From contig JBDXGZ010000026.1 of NCBI GenBank assembly GCA_039989855.1, positions 124,001-188,000 on the forward strand: a DNA stretch of 64,000 nt, given 5' to 3'. The stretch comes from CALFVT01 sp039989855. Its GTDB lineage: Bacteria; Pseudomonadota; Alphaproteobacteria; Caulobacterales; Maricaulaceae. The stretch's first letter is position 1; each line of letters opens with the position of its first letter. The notes beneath the pieces were generated by a model. That model did not search any database. It was not told where the DNA came from and saw nothing but the letters and a program-made list of their open reading frames with translations. Below are positions 52,117-61,302 of this stretch, piece after piece. Made by a program: the position numbers and the translations under genes.

Positions 52117-53328
52117 ATGGTGGACTTAAGCTATGAAAACCCAGCAAAAGTGGAGCTGAACCTGTCAAAACGGGCACATATTAATGCGGAGGACACCGTC
52201 AATTCTTTAGGTTTTGCGAAACCTAAAGAGCAAACACGTGTTGTCGTGGCTATGTCTGGCGGCGTGGACAGCTCTGTCTGTGCGGCTATGCTTGCGCGTG
52301 AAGGTTATGACGTGATTGGCGTGACCCTGCAGCTCTATGACCACGGCGAGGCCATCAAGAAAGAAAAGGCCTGTTGCGCGGGGCAAGATATATATGATGC
52401 GCGGCGCGTGTCCGAAATGATGGATTTTCCGCATTACGTCCTCGACTATGAAAGTAATTTTAGTGATGGGGTTATGCAGGATTTTGCCGACACATATCTG
52501 AAAGGCGCAACGCCTATTCCGTGTGTGCGGTGTAACCAGACCGTGAAATTCAGAGACCTTCTCAAAGTTGCAAAAGACCTTGGGGCGGACTGTATGGCGA
52601 CAGGACATTATATAAAGCGTGTCATGGGGCCAGACGGGCCAGAACTTCACCGCGCGCGTGATTTCGGTAAGGATCAAAGTTATTTCCTCTTTGCCACCAC
52701 AAAAGAGCAGCTTGATTATCTGCGTTTTCCTTTAGGCGGTATGGAGAAGTCTGAGACGCGACGTCTTGCGGTGGAGCTTGGTCTTAACGTAGCAGCAAAG
52801 CCCGATAGCCAAGATATTTGTTTTGTGCCAACTGGACGCTATACGGATGTGATCGAAAAACTCCGCCCAGACGCGGCCGAGAGCGGCGACATGGTTCATA
52901 TTGACGGGCAAGTTCTCGGACAGCACCGGGGCGTTATGTATTACACGGTTGGGCAGCGGCGCGGACTCGGCTTAGAGCATGGCTCTGGGGCTGATCCATT
53001 ATTTGTTGTACGACTTGATGCGGATAAAAAGCAGGTCATAGTCGGGCCGCGCGAAGCGTTGCAACGCACGAGACTTTATCTTGAAGAGATTAATTGGCTC
53101 GGTGAGGGTGATTACGGCCCACATTTGGACGGTCTTGAAATTGCGGTCAAAATTCGCTCAACACGTCCCCCTGCGCCAGCTAAATTTATGATGGAGGGTG
53201 AGGACTTATTTGTTGAGCTTTCAGAGCCAGACTTTGGTATCTCCCCGGGACAGGCTTGCGTTTTTTACGAAGCCCGTGAAGATGCGGCGCGCACATTAGG
53301 CGGCGGTTGGATTAGTAAGACGGAATAA
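52117..53328 (+). CDS. mnmA: tRNA-specific 2-thiouridylase MnmA
   Basis: A 403-residue enzyme that thiolates U34 of Lys, Glu and Gln tRNAs. The PP-loop SGGVDSS is at 47-53. Catalytic Cys139 lies in PCVRCNQTVKF and Cys235 in SQDICFVP. The C-terminal barrel domain is present (GQRRGLGL, IVGPREAL, AVKIRSTRPPAPA). An N-terminal extension of about 38 residues precedes the usual start. It is 6 bases upstream of a small membrane protein gene. Confidence 0.95.
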   Translation: MVDLSYENPAKVELNLSKRAHINAEDTVNSLGFAKPKEQTRVVVAMSGGVDSSVCAAMLAREGYDVIGVTLQLYDHGEAIKKEKACCAGQDIYDARRVSEMMDFPHYVLDYESNFSDGVMQDFADTYLKGATPIPCVRCNQTVKFRDLLKVAKDLGADCMATGHYIKRVMGPDGPELHRARDFGKDQSYFLFATTKEQLDYLRFPLGGMEKSETRRLAVELGLNVAAKPDSQDICFVPTGRYTDVIEKLRPDAAESGDMVHIDGQVLGQHRGVMYYTVGQRRGLGLEHGSGADPLFVVRLDADKKQVIVGPREALQRTRLYLEEINWLGEGDYGPHLDGLEIAVKIRSTRPPAPAKFMMEGEDLFVELSEPDFGISPGQACVFYEAREDAARTLGGGWISKTE

Positions 53329-53334
53329 GTAATT

Positions 53335-53517
53335 ATGCAGCCGATTTTAATAACCCTATCTATTGTTAGTTTCCTTTTCATCTCATGGTGGTTGTGGCGA
53401 GATGTGAAAAAGCAGCGGCAATGGCGTGAGGCCAAAGAGCAGAAGATTGCTAATTTGGAACGTAAGATTGCTCAAAAGAAAGCGCAGGCGCTTAAAGACG
53501 ATAAATCTGACGGATAG
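53335..53517 (+). CDS. Small single-helix membrane protein
   Basis: A 60-residue protein that starts 6 bases after the mnmA stop. One membrane helix (ILITLSIVSFLFISWWLW) is followed by a Lys/Gln/Glu-rich coiled-coil tail. I do not recognise a family. The tight spacing supports co-expression with mnmA. Confidence 0.55.
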   Translation: MQPILITLSIVSFLFISWWLWRDVKKQRQWREAKEQKIANLERKIAQKKAQALKDDKSDG

Positions 53518-53634
53518 TCGGTGAATTTACCATTTGTTACACAAAAAATTGAATTTATAAGTGCGTTTATCACTAGCCGTTCTGGTGAGTTATCTTTACA
53601 TCTAGATGCTCAACTTTAACTGGAGGACCGTCCA

Positions 53635-53841
53635 ATGGCGATCATGAAATCTGTACAAATTATGGCCGAAAGCCCAAAATCTTTCGAGCAAGCAATTAAA
53701 AATGGCGTTACGCGTATGAGCAAAACTGTCAAAGGCATCAAGTCTATCTATGTAAATGATCAATCTGCAACGGTTGGTGATGATGGTGATGTGGCTATGT
53801 TCCGCGTGAACATGCAGGTCACTTTCCAAGTTAAAGATTAG
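53635..53841 (+). CDS. Dodecin-like protein
   Basis: A 68-residue protein of the dodecin fold (KSVQIMAESPKSFEQAIKNG, MSKTVKGIKSIYV). Dodecins form hollow 12-mers that store flavin or CoA. The flavin-stacking Trp of haloarchaeal dodecin and the paired Gln are replaced here by Ile/Ser and Arg, so flavin binding is doubtful. A GGAGG site lies about 10 bases before the ATG. A hairpin (CCGCTG/CAGCGG, 53856-53874) follows without a strong T run. Confidence 0.8.
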   Translation: MAIMKSVQIMAESPKSFEQAIKNGVTRMSKTVKGIKSIYVNDQSATVGDDGDVAMFRVNMQVTFQVKD

Positions 53842-54006
53842 TTTCTTTGACGTGACCGCTGAATAAGACAGCGGCTTATAAAAAATTATACCTGCATCTC
53901 TTTGGGTGTGGGTTTTATTTTGCCAGAAATTCAAATAATCACGGCTTGTTATTTTAAATTTTGCCCTGCATATCTTGGATGTTGAATATTGAAAAAAGAG
54001 ATCGTT

Positions 54007-55188
54007 ATGTCGTCTGAAACTGTTGTTATCGTTGGAATGGCCCGTACACCTATGGGGGCCTTTCAGGGCGCTTTCTCTAATGTCTCTGCACCGCAACTCG
54101 GCGCGGCAGCGATTAAAGCGGCGATCAATGAGGCTGGTGTTGACGCCGCAGCGGTTGAGCAAACGATTATGGGCTGCGTTCTACCTGCAGGCCAAGGCCA
54201 AGCTCCTGCGCGTCAAACGGCGATAGGCGCTGACCTTCCGCTGTCTTGCGAAGCGACGACAATCAACAAAATGTGCGGCTCTGGTATGCAAGCGGCGATT
54301 ATGGCTCACGACGCGATCAAAGCTGGGTCGATTAAAGTCGCTATCGCTGGCGGGATGGAAAATATGACAGCTGCGCCTTATCTGCTCCCCAAAGCACGCG
54401 GCGGGATGCGCATGGGCGACCAGAAAGTCGTCGATAGCATGATGTTTGACGGGCTGACAGATGCGTATAAAGGCGGGGCGATGGGCGTCTTTGCCGATAT
54501 GATTGCCGCCGAATATCAATTTACTCGCGAAGCTCAAGATGCTTACGCCATCGAATCTGTTGCCCGTGCACAGGCTGCCCAAGCCAGCGGCGCGTTTGAG
54601 CGTGAACTCACTCCTGTCACCGTGAAGGGCCGCAAAGGCGATACGATTGTTGAGCAAGACGAAGGCCCGCAAAATGCCCGCCCTGAGAAAATCCCAAGCC
54701 TGCGTCCTGTCTTTACCAAAGACGGCACAGTCACAGCCGCCAATGCTAGCTCTATTAATGACGGGGCGGCGGCGCTTGTATTGATGACAGAATCTGACGC
54801 CAAGGCAGGAGGCCATAAAGTGCTTGCACGGATTGTCTCTCACGGCGCCCATGCCCACGAACCTGATTATTTCACCACCGCGCCCGTGACGGCCATGAAA
54901 AAGGCGTTGGACAAAGCCGGGTGGGACGCTTCCGATGTCGACCTGTGGGAAATCAACGAAGCGTTCGCCGTGGTCCCAATGATTGCCATGCAGGAAATGG
55001 GACTTGATCACGCGAAGGTTAATGTTAACGGCGGTGGCTGCGTCCTGGGTCATCCGATTGGCGCCTCGGGCGCGCGTATCATGGTGACACTGATTGCGGC
55101 GATGGAAGCCCGTGACGTGACCAAAGGCGTGGCCAGTCTTTGTATTGGCGGCGGTGAAGCGACAGCCGTTTGCGTGGAGCGGGTTTAG
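54007..55188 (+). CDS. Acetyl-CoA acetyltransferase (thiolase)
   Basis: A 393-residue thiolase that joins or splits acyl-CoA units. The ATG at 54007 has an AAAGAG site; a TTG six codons upstream is unlikely. Cys90 in NKMCGSGMQ is the nucleophile. The histidine motif (NGGGCVLGHPIGASG) and the final catalytic Cys in SLCIGGGEATA are present. It resembles biosynthetic PhaA/AtoB-type enzymes. It is monocistronic here, so whether it serves PHB synthesis or fatty acid breakdown cannot be decided. Confidence 0.93.
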   Translation: MSSETVVIVGMARTPMGAFQGAFSNVSAPQLGAAAIKAAINEAGVDAAAVEQTIMGCVLPAGQGQAPARQTAIGADLPLSCEATTINKMCGSGMQAAIMAHDAIKAGSIKVAIAGGMENMTAAPYLLPKARGGMRMGDQKVVDSMMFDGLTDAYKGGAMGVFADMIAAEYQFTREAQDAYAIESVARAQAAQASGAFERELTPVTVKGRKGDTIVEQDEGPQNARPEKIPSLRPVFTKDGTVTAANASSINDGAAALVLMTESDAKAGGHKVLARIVSHGAHAHEPDYFTTAPVTAMKKALDKAGWDASDVDLWEINEAFAVVPMIAMQEMGLDHAKVNVNGGGCVLGHPIGASGARIMVTLIAAMEARDVTKGVASLCIGGGEATAVCVERV

Positions 55189-55254
55189 CGGCCCTTCGGT
55201 CTTTAAACGCTTTTTAACTTGTCCTTTTAGTTTTCTTGTCGGACTAATCCTCTT

Positions 55255-55872
55255 ATGATTAAGGGGGTTCTGATATGTTTTATCTTGTTCTTCGGGTTAT
55301 TCCCCAAGGCTATGGCCTGTAGCTGGAAACCGTTTGAGGGAACTGTTAGTGAATGGATGGACGATAAAATCGTTTTTTGGGGCCTGCCTTTAAAATCAGA
55401 ATTTACTGGCGGTGATTTTCATAGTGTATCGACAAAAATTAAGGTCATTGAAACTCTAAAAGGTGAGCTACCAAAGGAAATTACTGTTAATCACAATATG
55501 TCTAGCGGGTCTTGTGCCGTTTTTTTTACTTTAGGTGACGTTGAGCTTGTTGTGCTTCCTGATTACGGAGGAAAGCATTATTCTACAGATTCATCCATAA
55601 AAGATAAGGTAAGCGAGTCGCTGATTTACGCTTACTTTTATAAACAAATGAATTTAGACGTTTCCGAATATCGCGGTTTTGGATTTTCTAATGATAGTTT
55701 AGACTGTGAGAAAGGCGACGAAGATGCCACGGTTGAAGACGATATGTCTGACGCCTGTAAACATCGCTTAAGTGAAGATTTAAACAGAGCTTATTGGTAT
55801 AAGAGCCGAGAGTTGTCACAAGAGCATAGACCCAAAAAGAAGCGGTGGCGCTTCCCGTGGACCAAAGATTAA
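55255..55872 (+). CDS. Exported Cys-containing protein of unknown function
   Basis: A 205-residue protein with a signal peptide ending at KAMACS, giving a Cys at or near the mature N-terminus. The first domain (CSWKPFEGTVSEWMDDKIVF, then STKIKVIETLKGELPKEITV and SSGSCAVFF) resembles bacterial relatives of the TIMP/netrin OB fold, in which an N-terminal Cys pairs with a later Cys. That likeness is tentative. The C-terminal part is acidic, then basic. The region reads as AT-rich compared with its neighbours. Confidence 0.6.
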   Translation: MIKGVLICFILFFGLFPKAMACSWKPFEGTVSEWMDDKIVFWGLPLKSEFTGGDFHSVSTKIKVIETLKGELPKEITVNHNMSSGSCAVFFTLGDVELVVLPDYGGKHYSTDSSIKDKVSESLIYAYFYKQMNLDVSEYRGFGFSNDSLDCEKGDEDATVEDDMSDACKHRLSEDLNRAYWYKSRELSQEHRPKKKRWRFPWTKD

Positions 55873-55962
55873 ACACCCATAAAATATTCTCTACTTCATA
55901 TCCTTGTTGCAAACTCTAAATTGCGTTAACCTTTTCCTATAAATAAAAATAGTGAGAGAATT

Positions 55963-56349
55963 ATGACACATGAATTAACAATGGTGGTCTATGCGGCCAT
56001 TATCCTTTTTATTATGCTCGGCGTGCAGGCGGGCGTAGGGCTTTTAAATAACGGCCTGAAGTGGGGCAGCAGCCCACGAGATGTTCCTGCGAAAGATCAT
56101 GTTTTGCATGGGCGTGCAACGCGTGCGGTTAAAAACCATATCGAAGCGCTTTGCATGTTTGTGCCGATTGTCCTCGTGCTTAACGCGGCAGGGATATCTA
56201 ATGAGGCAACGATTTTGTGGACAAAGATATTTGTTGGCGCACGGGTCGCTTATGCGGTGCTTTATTGGCTTGGGACGCCGTTGGCACGGACGCTTGTTTG
56301 GGCGCTGGGCCTTGTCGCGACTGTGATGCTATTCGTTCAAGCCTTCTAG
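55963..56349 (+). CDS. MAPEG family membrane protein
   Basis: A 128-residue protein with four membrane helices. The motif RATRAVKNHIEALCMFVPIV is the MAPEG signature (RAxRAxxNxxE). MAPEG proteins in bacteria include glutathione-dependent enzymes of unknown substrate. It is convergent with truA, with a single base between stops. Confidence 0.9.
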   Translation: MTHELTMVVYAAIILFIMLGVQAGVGLLNNGLKWGSSPRDVPAKDHVLHGRATRAVKNHIEALCMFVPIVLVLNAAGISNEATILWTKIFVGARVAYAVLYWLGTPLARTLVWALGLVATVMLFVQAF

Positions 56350-56350
56350 C

Positions 56351-57097
56351 CTATTTAGGATAGACCACATCTAATAAATAAAGACCTTCCGCCGGGGCCA
56401 CAGGGCCGCAGGCGGTACGGTCACGGGCCTCGAGGGCGGCTTTGACTTGGCCCTCATCCCAATAGCCTCGCCCCACTTCGGCGAGGCATCCCGCAAAGCT
56501 CCGCACTTGGCGGTGGAGGAATGAGCGGGCGCGGACGTAAATATGCACTTCTGTGTCGATGCGCTCCACAGTAATTTCATCAACGCTACGGATTGGACTT
56601 TTCGCTTGGCAGGCCGTGTCGCGAAAGGTGGTATAATCATGCTCTCCAATCAAGTCTTGCGCCGCGCGGTGCATGGCTCCGACATCGAGCTTCACAGGTA
56701 TGCGCCAAACACGGCCACGGTCTAGGGCAAGGCGCGGGCGGCGGTCTAAAATACGGTAGACATAGCTGCGCTCAACCGCATCGAAACGGGCGTGAAATTC
56801 TGCGTCAACTTCTTCAGACTCTAAAATCGAAATCGGATTTTCCCCAAGATGAAAATTAAGCGCGTCGCGAACTTTGTCGGCACGTAGGTCTTTATCCAAA
56901 TCCAGATGGGCCACCTGGCCGAGGGCATGAACGCCCGAATCTGTCCGCCCCGCGCCCTGCACGGTCACAGCCGTCTCGCCGTTGATCTTGGCGGCGGCGT
57001 CTTGGAGCGCCCCCTGAACGCTCGGCCCATGCTTTTGCACCTGCCACCCCATAAAAGGCTTGCCGTCATATTCGATGGTTAATTTATAGCGGGGCAT
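56351..57097 (-). CDS. truA: tRNA pseudouridine synthase A
   Basis: A 248-residue pseudouridine synthase acting on positions 38-40 of tRNA. The catalytic Asp53 is in GAGRTDSGVHALGQ. The C-terminal RSFLHRQVRSFAG is intact. The start overlaps the fmt stop by one base (TAATG), so the two genes are coupled. It is last in the def-fmt-truA order typical of alphaproteobacteria. Confidence 0.96.
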   Translation of the reverse strand: MPRYKLTIEYDGKPFMGWQVQKHGPSVQGALQDAAAKINGETAVTVQGAGRTDSGVHALGQVAHLDLDKDLRADKVRDALNFHLGENPISILESEEVDAEFHARFDAVERSYVYRILDRRPRLALDRGRVWRIPVKLDVGAMHRAAQDLIGEHDYTTFRDTACQAKSPIRSVDEITVERIDTEVHIYVRARSFLHRQVRSFAGCLAEVGRGYWDEGQVKAALEARDRTACGPVAPAEGLYLLDVVYPK

Positions 57098-58014
57098 TAC
57101 TCTAAAACCGTTCCGACATCCACCGCTGTGCCGCGCAAGAAATCCTCTGCGTTCATTTTGCCTTTACCCGCAGGTTGCACATCCGTGAGGCGCAGCGCGC
57201 CGTTCCCGCACGCAATGAGTAAATTATCATCGAGGACTGTTCCTGCGGAACCAGACGCATCCTCAACCTTGGCCATATGAATTTTCACGCGTTTGCCGCC
57301 AAGCTCACACCAAGCGCCAGGGAAGGGGGCTAGGCCGCGAATGTGGTAATCGAGCTCTTGTGCGGAACGGCTCCAATCAAGCCGTGCCTCTGATTTGTCA
57401 ATTTTACTTGCATAAGTCGCTTCGCCCGTTTGCGGCGTTGCCGTCAGGCCACCGCGCGAGAGGGCCGCAAGCACAGGCGACCAAAGTTGTGCCCCTTGTT
57501 GGGACAGGCGGTCATGCAGGCTTTGCGCCGTGTCATGCGGGTGAATAGGCTGGGTGGCGCTCATGACAATATCGCCCGTATCAAGGCCGCGCTCCATTTG
57601 CTGAATTTGCACGCCTGTCTCGCTATCGCCTGCCATGATCGCACGCTGAATGGGGGCCGCCCCGCGCCAACGAGGGAGCAGGGACGCGTGAAGGTTCAGA
57701 CAACCAAGTTTGGGCGCGTTTAATGCTCTTACGGGTAGGATTTGGCCGTAAGCGACAACGCAGGCCACGTCCGCACCGACCGCCTCAAGGCTATCAATGA
57801 CAGAGGGTTTACGAAAGCTCTCAGGTGTTTCAACGGGAATGCCCATGATCTCGGCAAATTGGTGAACAGGGGATTTGGTCACAGATTTCCCGCGCCCCGC
57901 ACGACGCGGCGGTTGGGTGTAAACCCGCACGACCTCATATCCCGCGCTAATGATTTCAGACAAGGACGGTACGGCGAACTCGGGCGTTCCCATAAAAACA
58001 ATGCGTAGGCTCAT
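57097..58014 (-). CDS. fmt: Methionyl-tRNA formyltransferase
   Basis: A 305-residue enzyme that formylates initiator Met-tRNA. The start MGTPEFAVPSL and the formyl-folate motif (NLHASLLPRWRGAAPIQRAI) are visible, and so is the C-terminal tRNA-binding domain. It lies between def and truA on the same strand; the three form one operon. Confidence 0.96.
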   Translation of the reverse strand: MSLRIVFMGTPEFAVPSLSEIISAGYEVVRVYTQPPRRAGRGKSVTKSPVHQFAEIMGIPVETPESFRKPSVIDSLEAVGADVACVVAYGQILPVRALNAPKLGCLNLHASLLPRWRGAAPIQRAIMAGDSETGVQIQQMERGLDTGDIVMSATQPIHPHDTAQSLHDRLSQQGAQLWSPVLAALSRGGLTATPQTGEATYASKIDKSEARLDWSRSAQELDYHIRGLAPFPGAWCELGGKRVKIHMAKVEDASGSAGTVLDDNLLIACGNGALRLTDVQPAGKGKMNAEDFLRGTAVDVGTVLE

Positions 58015-58090
58015 AAAGTAAAACTCCAGACATAATCTCTGCGCCTGCCTTTAACGGGGCAGAGGGCGACCGTCTAGAGGGGGATTGAAA

Positions 58091-58609
58091 CTACCCCGCC
58101 GCGCGGAGCTTTTCACCTTTAAGGACTTTTTTAACGGCGCGGGCGCGTTTGAGGCGCGAGAGATAGTCAATGAAGACGACACCATTGAGGTGGTCCATTT
58201 CATGTTGGATACAGACCGCATAGAGATCTTCTGCCCACTCCGTGACGCGCTCGCCGTTGTAATCGAGATAAGTCAACTTCACCCGTTCGGGTCTTTCCAC
58301 ATCATCAAATACATAGGGGATAGACAGGCAGCCTTCTTGATAGGGCTTGGTATCTTCGACGGTCTCTAGAATTTCGGGATTGACAAAATAGCGCGGTTGT
58401 TTCGGCTCGCCCTCTTTGGCAAGGTCCATGACGATCACATTAAGAGGTACACCGATTTGCACTGCGGCCAAGCCAATACCCGGCGCGTCATACATGGTTT
58501 CGAGCATATCGTCCATTAGGAGGCGGATTTCATCTGTAACCTCTGCCACAGGTTTGGATACCTGTTTGAGGATAGGATTGGGAACAGTTAAGATCGGTTT
58601 TATAGTCAT
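58091..58609 (-). CDS. def: Peptide deformylase
   Basis: A 172-residue metal-dependent deformylase that removes the formyl group from new proteins. The three motifs are GIGLAAVQ (44-51), EGCLS (92-96, metal ligand Cys94) and HEMDH (136-140). It is the first gene of the def-fmt-truA operon. The gap to fmt is 76 bases. Confidence 0.97.
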   Translation of the reverse strand: MTIKPILTVPNPILKQVSKPVAEVTDEIRLLMDDMLETMYDAPGIGLAAVQIGVPLNVIVMDLAKEGEPKQPRYFVNPEILETVEDTKPYQEGCLSIPYVFDDVERPERVKLTYLDYNGERVTEWAEDLYAVCIQHEMDHLNGVVFIDYLSRLKRARAVKKVLKGEKLRAAG

Positions 58610-58682
58610 GAAAACTAAATAGGCGCACCAACCCGTGGGGTCAAGACGCGCCTGAGAATGAGGTTAAAATAATTAGGTGTAA

Positions 58683-59099
58683 TTAACCGAGGATATTATA
58701 ACCTCTCCCCGCCATGCAGCGGTAGACAATATCAGATTTTTTGTTCTCGGAATTATAAGCTCCGTAACCCAAGCCGGCCGCACCGCCAATGGCGGCCCCT
58801 GCGAGCGCATTATTACCGCTAAAACTGTCGCGACGATAACGATTGTTTATCGTTCCGCCAGTTAAAGCCCCGATACCTGCGCCAACGACGGCGGCGAGTA
58901 CAGTATCATTATCGGACCCCTTGTATTGGGATGCGAGCGTTTGGCACTGCGCGAGATCAGCTTGTAATTGCGGGCTATCGGGAGCGTCAATGACAGGCAC
59001 AACATTAGCTCCGCTCGTTGCACAGGCGGTCATTACTAATGCGAGAGTTGCCGTGACGGCAAGTTTGGTAACTTTAATCGGTGACTTAAAATATGTCAT
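58683..59099 (-). CDS. Glycine-zipper lipoprotein
   Basis: About 138 residues from the ATG at 59099, 8 bases after AAGGA; an ATG three codons earlier overlaps that site. Lipobox VMTACATS. Two glycine-zipper segments (AAVVGAGIGALTGG, LAGAAIGGAAGLGYGAY) suggest membrane insertion or oligomerisation, as in SlyB or 17-kDa-antigen proteins. A conserved Cys lies near the C-terminus (YRCMAGRGY). Function unknown. Confidence 0.8.
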   Translation of the reverse strand: MTYFKSPIKVTKLAVTATLALVMTACATSGANVVPVIDAPDSPQLQADLAQCQTLASQYKGSDNDTVLAAVVGAGIGALTGGTINNRYRRDSFSGNNALAGAAIGGAAGLGYGAYNSENKKSDIVYRCMAGRGYNILG

Positions 59100-59343
59100 A
59101 ATGGACATCCTTATATAGCAATTTCAGCGTTATGTATTCATACATCGCTTCAGATGCACATCCACCATATCAACGGATCTGCACATATATCTTATACTAT
59201 AAAAGCTGAACCTAACATAAAACTTTGTTCATATAGCAGTCAGGGCCTATGGATTAAGAAAGATATAGAAATGCACTACGGGCTTTTAATCGCGAATAGA
59301 TCAAGGTATAAAGTCCATCTGCAGTTATTTAAGGATTAAAACC

Positions 59344-60453
59344 ATGCCAAATCGCCCCCTCTTTAATGTGAAGTATCCTGCATCTAAGAAGATATTGCTT
59401 TTAGGCTGTGCTGGTTTTGCAGCGGTAAGCTTTGCAGCTTTATCTATAACGCCAACGGCTTCGGCAGGATCGAAAGCGGTTCCTGCGGAAAACTTTGATC
59501 TCAGCCATTGGAATATCACGCTTCCTGTTGATAAGAATAGAGACGGCAAAGTCGATAGTGTCTCTGTGAAGAAGCTTCAAAAATATTCTCATCCTGATTA
59601 TTTTTATTTGGATGATAATGGCCATATGGTTTTTGCGGCACCTAACAAAGGTACGACAACGAAAAATACAAGTAATGTTCGGAGTGAACTTCGTTATATG
59701 AAGCGCGGAACGAATACGCGCATTAAAACCCATAGCGCGACCAATAATTTCACAGTTGCCGCGAACCCCAATGCGGCTAAATACGGCTCAATCGGGGGGC
59801 GTATGGACGCGACCCTTAAAGTTGATCATGTGTCAACCGAAGCGGGCAACCGTGAAAAAGCGACTGCCTACTCCGTCGTTGTTGGGCAAATTCACGCGGT
59901 GAAATATAAGAATACAAGCAGCGGTTTTGGTTACGGTAATGAGCCGATTAAAATTTATTATAAGAAACTCCCAGAGCATGAAACAGGATCCCTTTTCTGG
60001 ACCTATGAGCTGAATCTGGCGAAAGATGACCCGAAGCGTAAGGATATTGCTTATCCTGTCTTTGGCAATACGTGGAAAAATTTGAACGACCCGGGTGACA
60101 AAGGCATCGCATTGGGCGAAGAGTTTAGTTACACGATTAATGTGTATAAAAATAACATGTTTCTAACCTTTACAAATGAACGTTTAGGCACAGAGACCTT
60201 TGTTAAAAGCCTTATCAGTCAACATGACGCTTATGGTGATATAAACCCTGATGCCAATAAATTTGGCTATGCGGTTGATTCAAACTATTTCAAAGCGGGC
60301 GTTTATAATCAGTGCAGCACTTCGACCAAAGGCGGGTTCTGGTCAAGCGCCTGTCCGGGTACGGGTGATTGGGAAACTGATAAAGCTAACGGCCATTATG
60401 CACAGGCGACTTTTTCAAAGCTTGTTGTTGGGCCCGCGACGCCGCAAGAATAA
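59344..60453 (+). CDS. Polysaccharide lyase family 7 alginate lyase
   Basis: A 369-residue exported enzyme with a signal peptide ending at TASAGS. The three PL7 motifs are present: RSELR (113-117), QIH (182-184) and YFKAGVYNQ near the C-terminus. PL7 enzymes cut alginate, the main polysaccharide of brown algae, by beta-elimination. In the family an Ile in Q(I/V)H goes with a preference for guluronate-containing blocks, so polyG or mixed alginate is a likely substrate. It has no carbohydrate-binding module and stands alone without other polysaccharide-use genes next to it. Confidence 0.93.
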   Translation: MPNRPLFNVKYPASKKILLLGCAGFAAVSFAALSITPTASAGSKAVPAENFDLSHWNITLPVDKNRDGKVDSVSVKKLQKYSHPDYFYLDDNGHMVFAAPNKGTTTKNTSNVRSELRYMKRGTNTRIKTHSATNNFTVAANPNAAKYGSIGGRMDATLKVDHVSTEAGNREKATAYSVVVGQIHAVKYKNTSSGFGYGNEPIKIYYKKLPEHETGSLFWTYELNLAKDDPKRKDIAYPVFGNTWKNLNDPGDKGIALGEEFSYTINVYKNNMFLTFTNERLGTETFVKSLISQHDAYGDINPDANKFGYAVDSNYFKAGVYNQCSTSTKGGFWSSACPGTGDWETDKANGHYAQATFSKLVVGPATPQE

Positions 60454-60463
60454 GGCGATTGCC

Positions 60464-61159
60464 CTAACCCTCAGCGCTGCGGCGCTGATCCATGACGTCG
60501 ACAAAGCTATGGTTGACGTCGCGGTGTTCGGCCTCATCGGCGCGAACGGCGATAATCACCTCTTTTAAGCGCGCATCTTTATCAAGCTGCCAATAATCAA
60601 TCGCGATTTGCGGGGCGGGGACATTCTCTTGTTTCCCTGCTTCGACTTCTGCGAGATATTGCGTGTAACTAATCACCGCTTCTTCTTCGAAATACCCGAC
60701 CACGCGGTGCGCCGTACGCGGAGCAAAAAGATAGAGGAAGAAATAGGCATTATAGAAAATCAGCTGTACAATAACGATCAAGGCACGCTCGAACATATTG
60801 GGCTTCGCGATTTCAATAAAGGTCATCAGGTGCATACGCTCATTTTCGGCCTCATCCAATAATGTGCGTATCCAGCCCTCATCATCGCGCATTTTTCGTA
60901 GGGCCGTTAAGTGCTGCCACAATCCGCCGACCATACCTGGCACAGCGGCGACAGTTTCTAGCACTACGGCGCGGTGACCATAGCGTTTGGCAAAAAACTT
61001 ATCGGCAAAAAACCGCAAGACCCGCACAAAGCCGTATGCGATTTTATCACTGACGCTTTTTGGGGCGATATGAATATCGAGCGGCCTATCATAATCCACG
61101 TCGCGGGGACGGGGTTTAGGGTGGGTATGATCTGTTGTTGTTTTGTCAGTTTGGGCCAC
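60464..61159 (-). CDS. aox: Alternative oxidase (di-iron quinol oxidase)
   Basis: A 231-residue membrane-associated ubiquinol oxidase that reduces oxygen without pumping protons. All di-iron ligands are visible: Glu69 in LET, Glu107 and His110 in NERMHL, the EEEA motif (158-161) and Glu209 with His212 in RADEAEHRD. The length is near that of other alphaproteobacterial AOX proteins, the proposed ancestors of mitochondrial AOX. There is no regulatory Cys of the plant type in the N-terminus. It is convergent with the alginate lyase gene. Confidence 0.95.
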   Translation of the reverse strand: MAQTDKTTTDHTHPKPRPRDVDYDRPLDIHIAPKSVSDKIAYGFVRVLRFFADKFFAKRYGHRAVVLETVAAVPGMVGGLWQHLTALRKMRDDEGWIRTLLDEAENERMHLMTFIEIAKPNMFERALIVIVQLIFYNAYFFLYLFAPRTAHRVVGYFEEEAVISYTQYLAEVEAGKQENVPAPQIAIDYWQLDKDARLKEVIIAVRADEAEHRDVNHSFVDVMDQRRSAEG

Positions 61160-61302
61160 GGATGCCTCCTCTTGCGCGGAACTCCAGTATTGATATAGAT
61201 ATAAGAAAGGTCGCTTCGTTTACGAGGGGACCAAGCGCTGCATTGGGTGCGCATATGGTCGCAGCCTTAAAAGGCCTTGCGGAGATAGACTAGGAGCACA
61301 TC

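Noticed and set aside
59154..59339. Frame of 61 codons before the alginate lyase gene
   Set aside because: No ribosome site and no recognisable feature; more likely the leader region of the lyase gene.
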